Shown: positions 33,782 through 42,652, numbered from the stretch's first letter. The stretch: DNA of 49,934 bases from an uncultured Lachnospiraceae bacterium (GCA_945827805.1 CALZOU010000003.1:1-49934); one strand, 5' to 3'. Numbers and translations: made by a program. Notes: generated by a model not told the origin, from the sequence alone.

Positions 33782-33850
33782 CAGATTCAGAATAGACACA
33801 ATCAATCCAGCAATAGCTAAGATAATCATTAATTCCTCATATGTAGTCAT
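33770..33850 (-). CDS. Holin-like type I toxin, 26 aa (locus 1)
   Basis: The minus strand encodes MTTYEELMIILAIAGLIVSI followed by LNLKNK and a stop. One hydrophobic helix and a short basic tail match the Hol_Tox/TxpA-BsrG type of small membrane toxin, which opens MSTYE. AAAGGTG precedes the ATG. The stop lies within the terminator of the facing RNA. It is a diverged relative of the toxin 220 bp to the right. Confidence 0.78.
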   Translation of the reverse strand: MTTYEELMIILAIAGLIVSILNLKNK

Positions 33851-33941
33851 AAGCATTCACCTTTCCGCAAGACTCAGAACGGGTGTATGGCCGCCCTATC
33901 GGCTGCCTGGTTGAGTATATTGTTTTGATAATATATATGAT

Positions 33942-34073
33942 TTGACAAAATATATATGGCTGCAGTATAATATACTTGTCAGAACAGCCGGAAGGTGAGT
34001 GCAGTCACCTGTCCCGGTGAATAATTATAAGTAATAGTCGTCTAGATCATACCAGTGAGCAGGACGGCTATTT
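33942..34073 (+). ncRNA. Candidate antitoxin RNA of type I locus 2
   Basis: TTGACA (33942-33947) and TATAAT (33966-33971), 18 bp apart, start an RNA near 33978. It ends at AATAGTCGTC/GACGGCTATT (34033-34042, 34063-34072). The direct repeats AAGGTGAG (33992 and 34183) and GTCCC-CGG (34011 and 34196) mean this RNA and the facing toxin mRNA can pair at their 5' parts, as in par/fst loci. Confidence 0.72.
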
Positions 34074-34151
34074 CTTATGTGCAAGATTTAGAATTGCAAT
34101 GATCAAACTTGCTGTAGCCAACAATACCATGAATTCTTCGTATGTACTCAT
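34068..34151 (-). CDS. Holin-like type I toxin, 27 aa (locus 2)
   Basis: The minus strand encodes MSTYEEFMVLLATASLIIAI followed by LNLAHKK and a stop. It has a single membrane helix with a His/Lys tail and is a close match to the putative holin-like toxin family. GAAGGAGGTG gives a strong ribosome-binding site. A minus-strand promoter is plausible at TTGTCG (34264-34259) with TAATAT (34241-34236). The gene converges with the RNA above and shares its terminator region. Confidence 0.85.
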   Translation of the reverse strand: MSTYEEFMVLLATASLIIAILNLAHKK

Positions 34152-34263
34152 AATAATCACCTCCTTCTGTCAGATTTCAGAAAAGGTGAGAGCACGTCCC
34201 CCGGCTGCTCGGACAAATATATTGGCATATAAAATATATTATAAGTATATACGGCGTGCGACA

Positions 34264-34317
34264 AAAAAGCAATCCCAATCAAACTGAATTACAGACAGGC
34301 AGACTCGGATTGCTTTT
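34264..34317 (-). terminator. Terminator of the AraC regulator gene
   Basis: AAAAGCAATCC (34265-34275) pairs with GGATTGCTTTT (34307-34317). Reading leftward, a T run follows. Confidence 0.78.
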
Positions 34318-34322
34318 ATAAC

Positions 34323-35171
34323 TCACTTTATTTCATGTTCCCCTCTCCACTCCCTCGGCGAACACCCATACACATTCTTAAAAGCCCGGGAAAAATGAAG
34401 CGGATTCGCATATCCCACAGCATTAGCAATATCTCCAATGGACAGTGTCGTCAGCCGCAGAAGCTCCGTGGCCTTCGACATCCGATAGGAAATCAGAAAT
34501 TCCTGAGGCGTTTTTCCTAGATTTTCCCGAAAGATCTTTCCGAAATAGCTGCGGTTCAGACCACAGAAGTCAGCGATATCCTCCACCGTGATCTCATTCT
34601 GGAAATTCTGCTCGATAAAGGTTATGGCTTCTTTAATATAGAAGTCCTGCAGTGAATTTCCTCTGGTAATCTTTGTCTCCCGTGAGGATCGCACGAAAGC
34701 ATCGATAAACAGATATAGATGGCCGATCAGATGAAAGGGAGAGGACTTTCCATGATTGGCGATGTAGAGCATTTCTTCTTTCATCTCCAGAGCAATATCC
34801 TTAAATCTGGCTTTATAGACCGGCTGGTTGACCGACAGACCGGAAAGCTCCATCGTTTCCCGGGCGCGAAGTCCGTCAAATTCGATCCAGGTGTATTCCC
34901 AGGGATGCTCCTGATCGGCAATATAGGTGCAGATCTGTCCGGGAAAGATCATAAAGCCCTGTCCGCTTTTTACAGAGTATGCCACCGAGTCACCTGTGGC
35001 GTTCATGGCATATAATATGCCGGTGCCGGAAATGATATAGTGGAACAGATAGTGGTTGCGGGCAACGGGGCCGAAGGAATGGCCGGGATCGCACTGTTCC
35101 CAGCCGAACTGGTACAGGCCTAAATCAATAAAATTTTCGCTGGGAAACACCTGGAATAATACTTCGCTCAT
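34323..35171 (-). CDS. AraC-family regulator of alpha-galactoside use
   Basis: The 282-residue protein has an N-terminal sugar-sensing cupin-like domain (HYLFHYIISGTGILY, GQGFMIFPGQICTYIAD) and two AraC helix-turn-helix motifs at the C-terminus (VEDIADFCGLNRSYFGKIF, IGDIANAVGYANPLHFSRAF). It resembles MsmR/RafR activators. GGAGGCAG precedes the ATG. It is divergent from the importer operon, and inverted CCAAAATGCT boxes lie in the shared region. Confidence 0.9.
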   Translation of the reverse strand: MSEVLFQVFPSENFIDLGLYQFGWEQCDPGHSFGPVARNHYLFHYIISGTGILYAMNATGDSVAYSVKSGQGFMIFPGQICTYIADQEHPWEYTWIEFDGLRARETMELSGLSVNQPVYKARFKDIALEMKEEMLYIANHGKSSPFHLIGHLYLFIDAFVRSSRETKITRGNSLQDFYIKEAITFIEQNFQNEITVEDIADFCGLNRSYFGKIFRENLGKTPQEFLISYRMSKATELLRLTTLSIGDIANAVGYANPLHFSRAFKNVYGCSPREWRGEHEIK

Positions 35172-35204
35172 AATCTGCCTCCATGCCCTTTTTAAACAAA
35201 TATA

Positions 35205-35306
35205 CCAAAATGCTATATGATTTTCAATATAGGGATTTAAAGTAGAAAAAAGGTATAAAAACACTGGAAAATCGCCATTTATAGCAAGCATTTTGGATAG
35301 TATAAT
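35205..35306 (+). promoter_or_regulatory. Divergent control region: paired AraC-type boxes and -10
   Basis: CCAAAATGCT (35205-35214) and its reverse complement AGCATTTTGG (35287-35296) are 72 bp apart. The second lies against the missing -35 of a promoter whose -10 is TATAAT (35301-35306). The arrangement suggests activation, with DNA looping or a distal autoregulatory site. Confidence 0.6.
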
Positions 35307-35335
35307 CAGATTATCAAAAAAAGGAGAAGAGTACT

Positions 35336-36619
35336 ATGAAAGGAAAACATGCAAAAAACCTGCTATATGCCGGATGTGTTGTCCTGGGCGCTGTATCTTT
35401 TACGGGTTGTGGCAGCTCCGCAAAAGAAGGCGTGACAGAGATCGAGATCGTGCAGTATAAGCCGGAAGCAGCCAACTATTTTGAAAAGGTTGAAAAAGCC
35501 TTTAATGAGTCTCATGACAACATTCATCTGACCATCAACTCTCCCAACGATGCCTCTACTATTCTGAGAACCCGGTTTATCCGTGAGGATTACCCGGATA
35601 TCATTGGTATCGGCGGTGACATCAACTATTCCTACTATGTGGATGCGGAGATCCTGGCGGATGTGTCGGACTATGCGGGACTCAAAGACATTACACCGGC
35701 CTATATAGCCATTGATGAGGCACTGGAGCTGGTCCCGGTAGAAGGAAACTATGCGGTACCCTATGTGGCCAATGCAGCCGGTATCCTGTACAACCGGGAT
35801 ATGTTCGAGGAACACGGCTGGCAGATTCCCAACACCTGGCAGGAGCTTCTGGATCTGTGTGAACAGATCAAAGCAGACGGAGAACAGCCGTTTTACTTTG
35901 GCTTTAAGGATACCTGGACCTGTCTGGCACCCTGGAATGCCATGGCGGTAGATCTGGCGGACGCTGACGCGGCCAGACAGGTGAACCGCGGCGAATCCAC
36001 CTTTACCAAGCAATACCGTGAGACTGCCGAGAAATATCTCCAGCTCCTGCAGTACGGTCAGTCCGATCCCTTTGCCTACGGATACAACGATGCCTGTACG
36101 GCCTTTGCCAACGGTGAATCTGCCATGTACACCATCGGAAGCTATGCCGTACCTCAGATCAAGTCGGTAAATCCGGATATGAACATTGATTCCTTTGTAT
36201 TTCCGGCAGGAGACACTAAAGAGCAGAATACCCTGAACTCCGGTATCGACCTCCAGTTCTGTGTGACTGCAGCCTGCGAAAACAAAGAGGCAGCCTATGA
36301 GGTGCTGGATTTTCTGCTGGCGGACGAAAATCTGCAGCAGTACATCGATGACCAGAACGCTGTTCCCTGTAAGCAGGGAGATTTCAGGCTGGCCCCCATG
36401 CTGGACGGTATGAGCGAGTACATTCAGGCCGGAAATATGACGGACTACCAGGATCACTATTATCCTTCCGAGATGGCGGTGGATGCTCTTTTGCAGACAT
36501 ATCTGATTGAAAAGGATACTGACAAATTCCTTGAGACCTTCGATACCAACTGGATCAGATATAACCGGGATATCATTAAGATGGTACAGGATTACGAAGC
36601 AGAGCATGGAAATGAATAA
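35336..36619 (+). CDS. Sugar ABC importer binding lipoprotein (CUT1)
   Basis: The 427-residue protein has a lipoprotein signal with lipobox FTGC, then a CUT1-type solute-binding domain (AFNESHDNIHLTINSP, YPDIIGIGGD, YNRDMFEEHGWQIPNTWQEL). It is like MsmE/RafE and captures oligosaccharides outside the cell. AAAAAGGAGAAG precedes the ATG. First gene of the operon with two permeases and a GH36 enzyme; the substrate is therefore probably raffinose, melibiose or stachyose. The ATPase (MsmK-like) is not here. Confidence 0.9.
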   Translation: MKGKHAKNLLYAGCVVLGAVSFTGCGSSAKEGVTEIEIVQYKPEAANYFEKVEKAFNESHDNIHLTINSPNDASTILRTRFIREDYPDIIGIGGDINYSYYVDAEILADVSDYAGLKDITPAYIAIDEALELVPVEGNYAVPYVANAAGILYNRDMFEEHGWQIPNTWQELLDLCEQIKADGEQPFYFGFKDTWTCLAPWNAMAVDLADADAARQVNRGESTFTKQYRETAEKYLQLLQYGQSDPFAYGYNDACTAFANGESAMYTIGSYAVPQIKSVNPDMNIDSFVFPAGDTKEQNTLNSGIDLQFCVTAACENKEAAYEVLDFLLADENLQQYIDDQNAVPCKQGDFRLAPMLDGMSEYIQAGNMTDYQDHYYPSEMAVDALLQTYLIEKDTDKFLETFDTNWIRYNRDIIKMVQDYEAEHGNE

Positions 36620-36633
36620 GGAGGCAGCCCGTG

Positions 36634-37500
36634 ATGAAAAATGAGAAAAAACGCACATATCTTTTGATGACGCTGCCGATCCTGGCACTGTTCATCTGCT
36701 TTAACACGATCCCGCTGATCCAGGGTGTGATCTACAGCTTTACCAATTCCAGAGGCTTTGGAAGCTACGATTATGTGGGACTTAGAAACTATATCGATCT
36801 GTTCCAGGATCTCCGTGTAGGTAAATCCTATCTGTTTACCATCAAGCTGGCCATCGGTTCTACCATTGTAGTCAACGTGATCAGCCTGATCCTGGCGCTG
36901 GCATTAAACAGCAAGATCCGCGCAAAAAGCTTTTTCCGGGCAGCCTATTTCCTGCCGAATATTCTCGGCTCTCTGGTTGTCGGCTATATCTTCAATTATT
37001 TCTTTACTTATATTATGCCTGCATTCTTCCAGATGCTTGGAACAGATGCTTTAAGCACCAGCATTCTTTCCAATACTAAGACAGCCTGGATCGGTGTGCT
37101 GATCGTCTGTGCATGGCAGGCTATCGCCATGAATACGATCATCTATATTTCCGGTCTGCAGACAGTGCCGGAAGAGGTTTACGAGGCCGGTGATCTGGAC
37201 GGCGCCACAGGATGGGCAAGATTTAAGAATCTGACATTCCCGCTGATCATTCCGTTCTTCACTATCAACATGGTACTGAGTGTCAAAAACTTCCTGATGG
37301 TATTTGATCAGATCATGGCTTTGACTCAGGGTGGTCCTGCACAGAGTACAGAATCAATTTCTTACCTGATCTATAAAAATGGTATGGCCGGCGGACAGTT
37401 CGGTTTCCAGAGCGCCAACGCCGTGGTATTCTTTATCGTGATCGTAACCATCTCCGTGCTGCAGATGAGATTTTCCAGTAAGAAGGAGGAACAGCTGTAA
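36634..37500 (+). CDS. Sugar ABC permease, MsmF/RafF-like
   Basis: The 288-residue protein has six membrane helices and an EAA loop, EAGDLDGATGWARFKNLTFP, as in MalF-type permeases. The start is ATG 36634, nine bases after AAGGAGG; GTG 36631 is an alternative. Its stop shares a base with the next ATG (TAATG). Confidence 0.9.
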   Translation: MKNEKKRTYLLMTLPILALFICFNTIPLIQGVIYSFTNSRGFGSYDYVGLRNYIDLFQDLRVGKSYLFTIKLAIGSTIVVNVISLILALALNSKIRAKSFFRAAYFLPNILGSLVVGYIFNYFFTYIMPAFFQMLGTDALSTSILSNTKTAWIGVLIVCAWQAIAMNTIIYISGLQTVPEEVYEAGDLDGATGWARFKNLTFPLIIPFFTINMVLSVKNFLMVFDQIMALTQGGPAQSTESISYLIYKNGMAGGQFGFQSANAVVFFIVIVTISVLQMRFSSKKEEQL

Positions 37501-38342
37501 TGAAAGCGAAAGAAAATATAAAAGCTAACTGGCCGGTGATGGTGCTTCTCATCCTTGGCCTGTCCACCATTATTTTTCCGCTGTATATGACCATCGTGAT
37601 CGCTTTTAAGAATCCTTCGGATATGACAACGACCATCAGCGGGATTCTTTCCCTGCCGAAATCCTGGAGCCTTGACAATTTCCGTCAGGCTATGGAGATC
37701 ACCGATTTCTGGCATTCCCTGGGATACAGCTTACTGATCACCAGCATTACCATTGTATTATGTATTCTGCTTCATTCCATGATCGGTTATGTGCTGGGAA
37801 GAACAAGAGCGAAAAGTAAATTTTACAATTTTATCTATCTGTTTATCGTCAGCGGTATGTTCGTTCCCTTCGCTATCCTGATGATGCCTCTGGCCAAACA
37901 GACGGCAGTGATGCATCTGGGCAACTGGGTGGGCGTAATCCTTCTGTATGTGGTTTTCTATATGCCCATGAATATCCTTTTGTACTCCGGTTATCTGGTA
38001 AATATTCCCACAGCACTGGAGGAGGCAGCCAGAGTGGACGGTGCTTCTACCTGGAAAACATACTGGAGCATTATTTTCCCCATCATGAAGCCGATGCACG
38101 CCACTGTAGCTGTTATCACAGCACTGGCCGTGTGGAACGATGTCATGACTCCTTTGGTCATCATGGCCGGATCCGGTACCAATACATTGCCGCTGGCACA
38201 GCTGAACTTCCAGACTCAGTTTGGTACAAACTATAATCTGGCCTTTGCTTCCTACCTGCTGTCTCTGATCCCGATCCTGATCTTCTATGTGATCTGTCAG
38301 AAACAGATCTTAAACGGTGTGGTAAACGGTGCCGTGAAGTAG
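37500..38342 (+). CDS. Sugar ABC permease, MsmG/RafG-like
   Basis: The 280-residue MalG-type permease has six helices and an EAA loop, EEAARVDGASTWKTYWSIIFP. It overlaps the upstream permease by one base and has GGAGG inside that gene. It pairs with the upstream permease in one channel. Confidence 0.9.
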   Translation: MKAKENIKANWPVMVLLILGLSTIIFPLYMTIVIAFKNPSDMTTTISGILSLPKSWSLDNFRQAMEITDFWHSLGYSLLITSITIVLCILLHSMIGYVLGRTRAKSKFYNFIYLFIVSGMFVPFAILMMPLAKQTAVMHLGNWVGVILLYVVFYMPMNILLYSGYLVNIPTALEEAARVDGASTWKTYWSIIFPIMKPMHATVAVITALAVWNDVMTPLVIMAGSGTNTLPLAQLNFQTQFGTNYNLAFASYLLSLIPILIFYVICQKQILNGVVNGAVK

Positions 38343-38400
38343 TAAAATAAAAAAGTTATCCGTGCAAATAGATAACGGATACAGAAAGAGAAGGTTAACT

Positions 38401-40581
38401 ATGGCAATTTTTTTTGATCCCTGCGCAAAAATATTTACTATCGAAACAAAAAATACTGCCTATCAGATGAAAATTGATAAGTACGGTCATCTGCTGCATC
38501 TGTATTACGGGGCAAAGGTTGGGCAGAATATGGATTATCTGCTGACTTATATGGACCGAAGCTTTGCCGGAAACCCGGAAGAAGAAGCTAAGACCCGTAC
38601 CTACTCTCTCGACGTGCTTCCCCAGGAATATCCTTACTGGGGAAGCGGAGATTACCGCAATGTGGCTCTCTGGGTGGAAAATCCGGACAAGACCATTGCG
38701 AGCGATCTTGTGTACGTTTCTCACGAGATCTGTGCCGGAAAATATCGCCTGAACCGCCTTCCCAGTGCCTTTGCACAAGAAACGGAGGCGGATACCCTTA
38801 TAATCATTCTGCGGGATGCGATAAACGGGATGAAAGTGACACTGTTTTACGGTGTATTTGCGGAAGAAGATATTATTACTAAAAGTGTGAGTATTGAAAA
38901 TACGGGGGAGGCAGAGTTCATTATCTGCAAAGCGGCCAGCTCCGCACTTGATTTTCTCGGCGGTGACTTTGACCTGATACATTTCCAGGGACGTCATGCC
39001 ATGGAGCGCAATCTGGAACGTCTGCCGGTAAAGCACACCAGTATGGTGATCGGAAGCCGCCGTGGCACCTCCAGTCATCAGCATAATCCGGGACTGCTTC
39101 TGTGCGAGCCCTCTGCAACAGAAAAGAGCGGAAGTGTCTATGGTGCTCTGTTGTCCTACAGCGGCGGATTCAAAGCAGAAGTAGAAAAGGATCAGTTTGA
39201 CCAGACCAGAATGGTGCTGGGGCTTTCCGATGAACTGCTGGCCTATCCGCTGCAGCCGGGAGAAAGCCTGGAACTGCCGGAATGTATCCATGCCTACAGC
39301 AGTCGGGGCTTTGGAAAACTGTCCCGGATCTTCCATGATTTTATTCGTGACCATGTGCTGCCGCCCAAAAGCAAAACCATGAAACGTCCAGTGCTGTTAA
39401 ACAGCTGGGAGGCGTCATATTTTGATTTTACCGGTGACTCCATCGTGGCTCTGGCAAAAGAAGCGGCAGACCTTGGCATTGATCTGTTGGTCATGGACGA
39501 CGGTTGGTTCGGCAAGCGCGATGACGATAACAGCGGACTCGGCGACTGGCAGGTCAACGAACAGAAGCTTGGCTGCACGCTGGGAGAAATGATCGGAAAA
39601 ATCAAGGCTATGGGTGTGGAGTTCGGTATCTGGGTAGAGCCGGAGATGATTTCTGAGGACAGTGACCTGTACCGCGCCCATCCGGACTGGGCACTTCAGG
39701 TGCCGGGCCGTTCCCCCATCCGTTCCCGCAACCAGCTGGTGCTGGATTTTTCCAGAGACGATGTACGGGCAGAAATCTATTCGCAGATCTGCAATGTGCT
39801 GGATCAGGGAAACATTACGTATTTAAAATGGGATATGAATCGTAGCCTGGCGGATATTGCTTCCGCTGTAAATTTGCCGGGTAAGGTTCTGTATGACTAT
39901 GTGACCGGCCTGTATGACTTCCTGGGACGGCTGGAAAAACGCTATCCCGACCTTCTGATCGAGGGATGCAGCGGCGGCGGCGGACGATTTGATACCGGAA
40001 TGCTGGCATATACACCACAGATCTGGTGCAGCGACAATACCGATGCTCTTGACCGCCTGCGCATTCAGTACGGTACCTCTTTCTTCTATCCGGTATCCAC
40101 CGTGGGTGCTCATGTATCCGCAGTACCGAACCACCAGACCGGCCGAATCACCCCCTTCGAAGTCAGAGGAATGGTGGCCATGGCCGGAACCTTTGGGTAC
40201 GAACTGAACCCGGCGCTGCTTTCCGAAGAAGAAAAGCAGCAGGTGAAAGAGCAGATCGTTACGTATAAAGAACTGCAGTCTCTGATCTTCTCAGGTGACT
40301 ACTATCGGCTGTCCGATCCCTTCCGGGACAGCTTCGCAGCCTGGAACATTGTGTCCAAGGATAAAAAAGAATGTGTACTCACCGCGGTGATCCTGGAGAA
40401 TCATGCCAATATGGCCGTTAACTACGTAAAAGCCGCAGGACTGGATCCGGAACTGATCTACGAAGACCAGAACGGAAACAAGTATCAGGGAGCAGCCCTT
40501 ATGCAGGGCGGGATCCCCATCGTGCCAGCCATGAAAGATCTTGCCGCATATCAGTTCAGATTCAGAGCATACGAGGCATAA
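38401..40581 (+). CDS. GH36 alpha-galactosidase
   Basis: The 726-residue cytoplasmic enzyme has an N-terminal beta domain and a central barrel. Catalytic features: LLVMDDGWFGKR, nucleophile Asp478 in KWDMNR, CSGGGGRFD and the acid/base Asp548 in SDNTDALDR. This numbering agrees with that I recall for Geobacillus AgaA. It cleaves alpha-1,6-galactosides brought in by the adjacent importer. The start is ATG 38401 after GAGAAGG; an in-frame start 39 bases upstream has no ribosome-binding site. Confidence 0.94.
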   Translation: MAIFFDPCAKIFTIETKNTAYQMKIDKYGHLLHLYYGAKVGQNMDYLLTYMDRSFAGNPEEEAKTRTYSLDVLPQEYPYWGSGDYRNVALWVENPDKTIASDLVYVSHEICAGKYRLNRLPSAFAQETEADTLIIILRDAINGMKVTLFYGVFAEEDIITKSVSIENTGEAEFIICKAASSALDFLGGDFDLIHFQGRHAMERNLERLPVKHTSMVIGSRRGTSSHQHNPGLLLCEPSATEKSGSVYGALLSYSGGFKAEVEKDQFDQTRMVLGLSDELLAYPLQPGESLELPECIHAYSSRGFGKLSRIFHDFIRDHVLPPKSKTMKRPVLLNSWEASYFDFTGDSIVALAKEAADLGIDLLVMDDGWFGKRDDDNSGLGDWQVNEQKLGCTLGEMIGKIKAMGVEFGIWVEPEMISEDSDLYRAHPDWALQVPGRSPIRSRNQLVLDFSRDDVRAEIYSQICNVLDQGNITYLKWDMNRSLADIASAVNLPGKVLYDYVTGLYDFLGRLEKRYPDLLIEGCSGGGGRFDTGMLAYTPQIWCSDNTDALDRLRIQYGTSFFYPVSTVGAHVSAVPNHQTGRITPFEVRGMVAMAGTFGYELNPALLSEEEKQQVKEQIVTYKELQSLIFSGDYYRLSDPFRDSFAAWNIVSKDKKECVLTAVILENHANMAVNYVKAAGLDPELIYEDQNGNKYQGAALMQGGIPIVPAMKDLAAYQFRFRAYEA

Positions 40582-40630
40582 AGTAAGAAAAACTGGAAAA
40601 CATAAGTTCACAGAAACTTCACAAAAATTA

Positions 40631-40672
40631 TTAGCACTCGGTATTGACGAGTGCTAATAAAAGTGTTATAAC
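40631..40672 (+). promoter_or_regulatory. CIRCE operator with overlapping promoter
   Basis: TTAGCACTC-N9-GAGTGCTAA (40631-40639, 40649-40657) is a perfect CIRCE element, the HrcA operator. TTGACG (40644-40649) lies inside it and TATAAC (40667-40672) follows at 17 bp. HrcA would therefore block the -35 box. Confidence 0.95.
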
Positions 40673-40737
40673 TCTTATAGAACAAGGGAACAGAAATAAT
40701 AAATGATCTGCTCTCAGTATGAAAGGAGATATGACTT

Positions 40738-41169
40738 ATGTTAATGCCTAGTATTTTTGGAAACACATTTATGGATGATTTCTTTGAATTCCCGAAGACC
40801 CACGTTACAACGAACTACTCCACCAACGGCCTGATGCAGACTGACGTGGAGGAGACAGAGACCGGTTACGAGGTCAGCATGAACCTTCCGGGATTCGAAA
40901 AGAAGGACGTTAAAGCTGAGCTGAAAGAAGGTTACCTGACCATCACCGCCAGCACCAGCCAGAACAACGATCAAAAAGATAAAGCCGGCAAATATATCCG
41001 TAAAGAACGCTACAGCGGCACCTGCTCCAGAAGCTTCTACGTAGGAGAAGATGTCACTCAGCAGGATATCAAAGCCAGATTCGAAAACGGTGTCCTCAGA
41101 CTCAGCATCCCCAAGAAAGATGCCAAGCCGAAGGTAGAGACACCGAACTACATCTCCATCGAGGGATAA
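40738..41169 (+). CDS. Hsp20/alpha-crystallin small heat-shock protein
   Basis: The 143-residue protein has an alpha-crystallin domain (~residues 35-130: YEVSMNLPGFEKKDVKAEL, GVLRLSIPKK, the conserved A-x-x-x-x-G-V-L box). It binds unfolding proteins as an oligomer. The start is ATG 40738 behind AAAGGAG; an overlapping ATG at 40731 is in another frame. CIRCE upstream gives heat-shock control by HrcA, which is less usual for Hsp20 than for groEL or dnaK. Confidence 0.94.
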   Translation: MLMPSIFGNTFMDDFFEFPKTHVTTNYSTNGLMQTDVEETETGYEVSMNLPGFEKKDVKAELKEGYLTITASTSQNNDQKDKAGKYIRKERYSGTCSRSFYVGEDVTQQDIKARFENGVLRLSIPKKDAKPKVETPNYISIEG

Positions 41170-41204
41170 TACAAAGCTTCATCTTACCTCATAATAATAT
41201 AAGG

Positions 41205-41255
41205 AAAAAAGCTCCACGCTCTCTGCAGCTTTTGCAGAGAGCGTGGAGCTTTTTT
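41205..41255. terminator. 23-bp bidirectional terminator
   Basis: AAAAAAGCTCCACGCTCTCT (from 41205) continues to 41227 and pairs perfectly with 41233-41255. It serves hsp20 (+) and the glycosyltransferase gene (-), whose stop is 10 bases away. Confidence 0.93.
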
Positions 41256-41265
41256 AGCATGTCGT

Positions 41266-42570
41266 TTACAGACGTTTTAGAATATTCTGCTTAATCTTGT
41301 CAGCCAGACAGCCATACTGCACCAGCTCATCCTCAGTAAAACCATCAAAACAGGCTTTCTCATAATTACTCTGTACCTGAGCCAGATCTTCGCGAAGCAT
41401 CTCCCCTGCCGGCAGAAAACTGAGCGAAAGATTGCGTCCGCCCCGATGACTTTCGGCCTTGAGAAGGGCCTTTCTGGTAAGCTTCTGCAAAAGACCGCTC
41501 AGATGTCTTGGGGTCATCTGGGTAAAATCGGCCAGTTCTTTCAGCGTAGTGCTGCAGTGAGGCTGAGCCAGATCAAACATCAGACGGATCTCCTCAAGAG
41601 TCAGATTATTTTTCTGTGCCAGAGGTTCAAGGTAATAATCCAGAAGCTTTCGGCTTCGGTACTGTTCATTCTGTATACCTTCACCGGAGAGTGTGGCGGT
41701 GATGGCACGGCTTCGCTCTTCTCCAAGCTTTTTGGTGCCGGGAAGGATAGAAGGGGGCACAGATCCGTCAGAAGCAGCATCCAGCAGAAAACGGTAGACC
41801 TGCAGCTGATTTTTCTCGTAATCCTCTTCTGTAAAAACGTGCTTGTAGAAATTATTGTAGTATTCAAAAACCATCAGCTTCATTTTGATGGCCTTGGAAA
41901 TATTGCCGCCCTGGCTGGCCAGAGACCCCTTGGTCTTTACATAATAGTAAACGGGAACCTTCAGCGCAAAAAATACATTGCAGTAGCGCATGTATTCCAG
42001 ATTAAACATAAAATCTTCGCACCAGCTGATTTCGGTGTCCATACGCAGCTGATGGTTTTCGATAATATCCCGGCGATACAGTTTATTCCACAGAACACCG
42101 TAATAGAAGTCGGCCGGATTTTCAATCATGTGGGAGGCAAATTCTTCCAGCGTCAGTACACAATCCTCATCAATATCGCCCTTGGGGGACACACGCTCCC
42201 CGGAAACCCGGTAAAAGTCCGAAATTACCATATCACAGTGGTATTTTTCGGCGGTCTCCACAAAAAGCTTTGTGGCATTGGGGGTGATCCAGTCATCGCT
42301 GTCCAGAAACTGAAGATAGGTTCCTTTTGCCAATGAGATCGCCTGATTGCGGGAGTCAGAGACTCCGGTATTTGGTTTGTCCAGAAGACGGATGCGGGAA
42401 TCCTTCTGTGCGTATTCCCGACAGATCGAGCCGGAGCTGTCTTTGCTGCCGTCATTGACAAGCAGAAGCTCAAAGTCGCTGAATTCCTGATCAAGAACGC
42501 TGTCGATGCAGCGCCGCAGTGTTTTTTCGGCATTATATACCGGTACGATAATCGTTACCATCGGACACAT
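41266..42570 (-). CDS. GT2 glycosyltransferase fused to a MarR-like winged helix
   Basis: The 434-residue protein starts as a GT-A glycosyltransferase: VTIIVPVYNAEKTLRRCIDS, LVNDGSKDSS, NTGVSDSRN, QFLDSDDW (DxD-like) and WCEDFMFNLEY (residues ~1-240). After a helical stretch, residues ~335-400 form a MarR-like winged helix: TLKELADFTQMTPRHLSGLL, the wing RGGRNLSLSFLPAGEML, then a dimer-type helix. No membrane helix is evident. The start is ATG 42570 or GTG 42576 after AAAGGAG. The fusion of sugar transferase and DNA-binding fold in one frame is unusual; there is no internal stop or gap. Confidence 0.85.
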   Translation of the reverse strand: MCPMVTIIVPVYNAEKTLRRCIDSVLDQEFSDFELLLVNDGSKDSSGSICREYAQKDSRIRLLDKPNTGVSDSRNQAISLAKGTYLQFLDSDDWITPNATKLFVETAEKYHCDMVISDFYRVSGERVSPKGDIDEDCVLTLEEFASHMIENPADFYYGVLWNKLYRRDIIENHQLRMDTEISWCEDFMFNLEYMRYCNVFFALKVPVYYYVKTKGSLASQGGNISKAIKMKLMVFEYYNNFYKHVFTEEDYEKNQLQVYRFLLDAASDGSVPPSILPGTKKLGEERSRAITATLSGEGIQNEQYRSRKLLDYYLEPLAQKNNLTLEEIRLMFDLAQPHCSTTLKELADFTQMTPRHLSGLLQKLTRKALLKAESHRGGRNLSLSFLPAGEMLREDLAQVQSNYEKACFDGFTEDELVQYGCLADKIKQNILKRL

Positions 42571-42600
42571 GGTCACAAACACTCCTTTTCAAAACATAAT

Positions 42601-42652
42601 AGCATTATGTTCTTACGGTCTTATCAACAAGTAATCTGGCCTGTTTTGAACA
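42601..42652 (-). repeat. Dispersed intergenic element, copy D (inverted)
   Basis: On the minus strand it reads TGTTCAAAACAGGCC, GATTACTTGTTGATAAG, ACCGTAAGAACATAATGCT, in family order. The GTTC/GAAC outer pairing is kept. It lies in the 5' region of the glycosyltransferase gene. Confidence 0.58.

Noticed and set aside
34099-34287. Plus-strand 62-aa frame over toxin 2
   Set aside because: It lacks a ribosome-binding site and is antisense to the MSTYEE-type toxin, which has a strong one.
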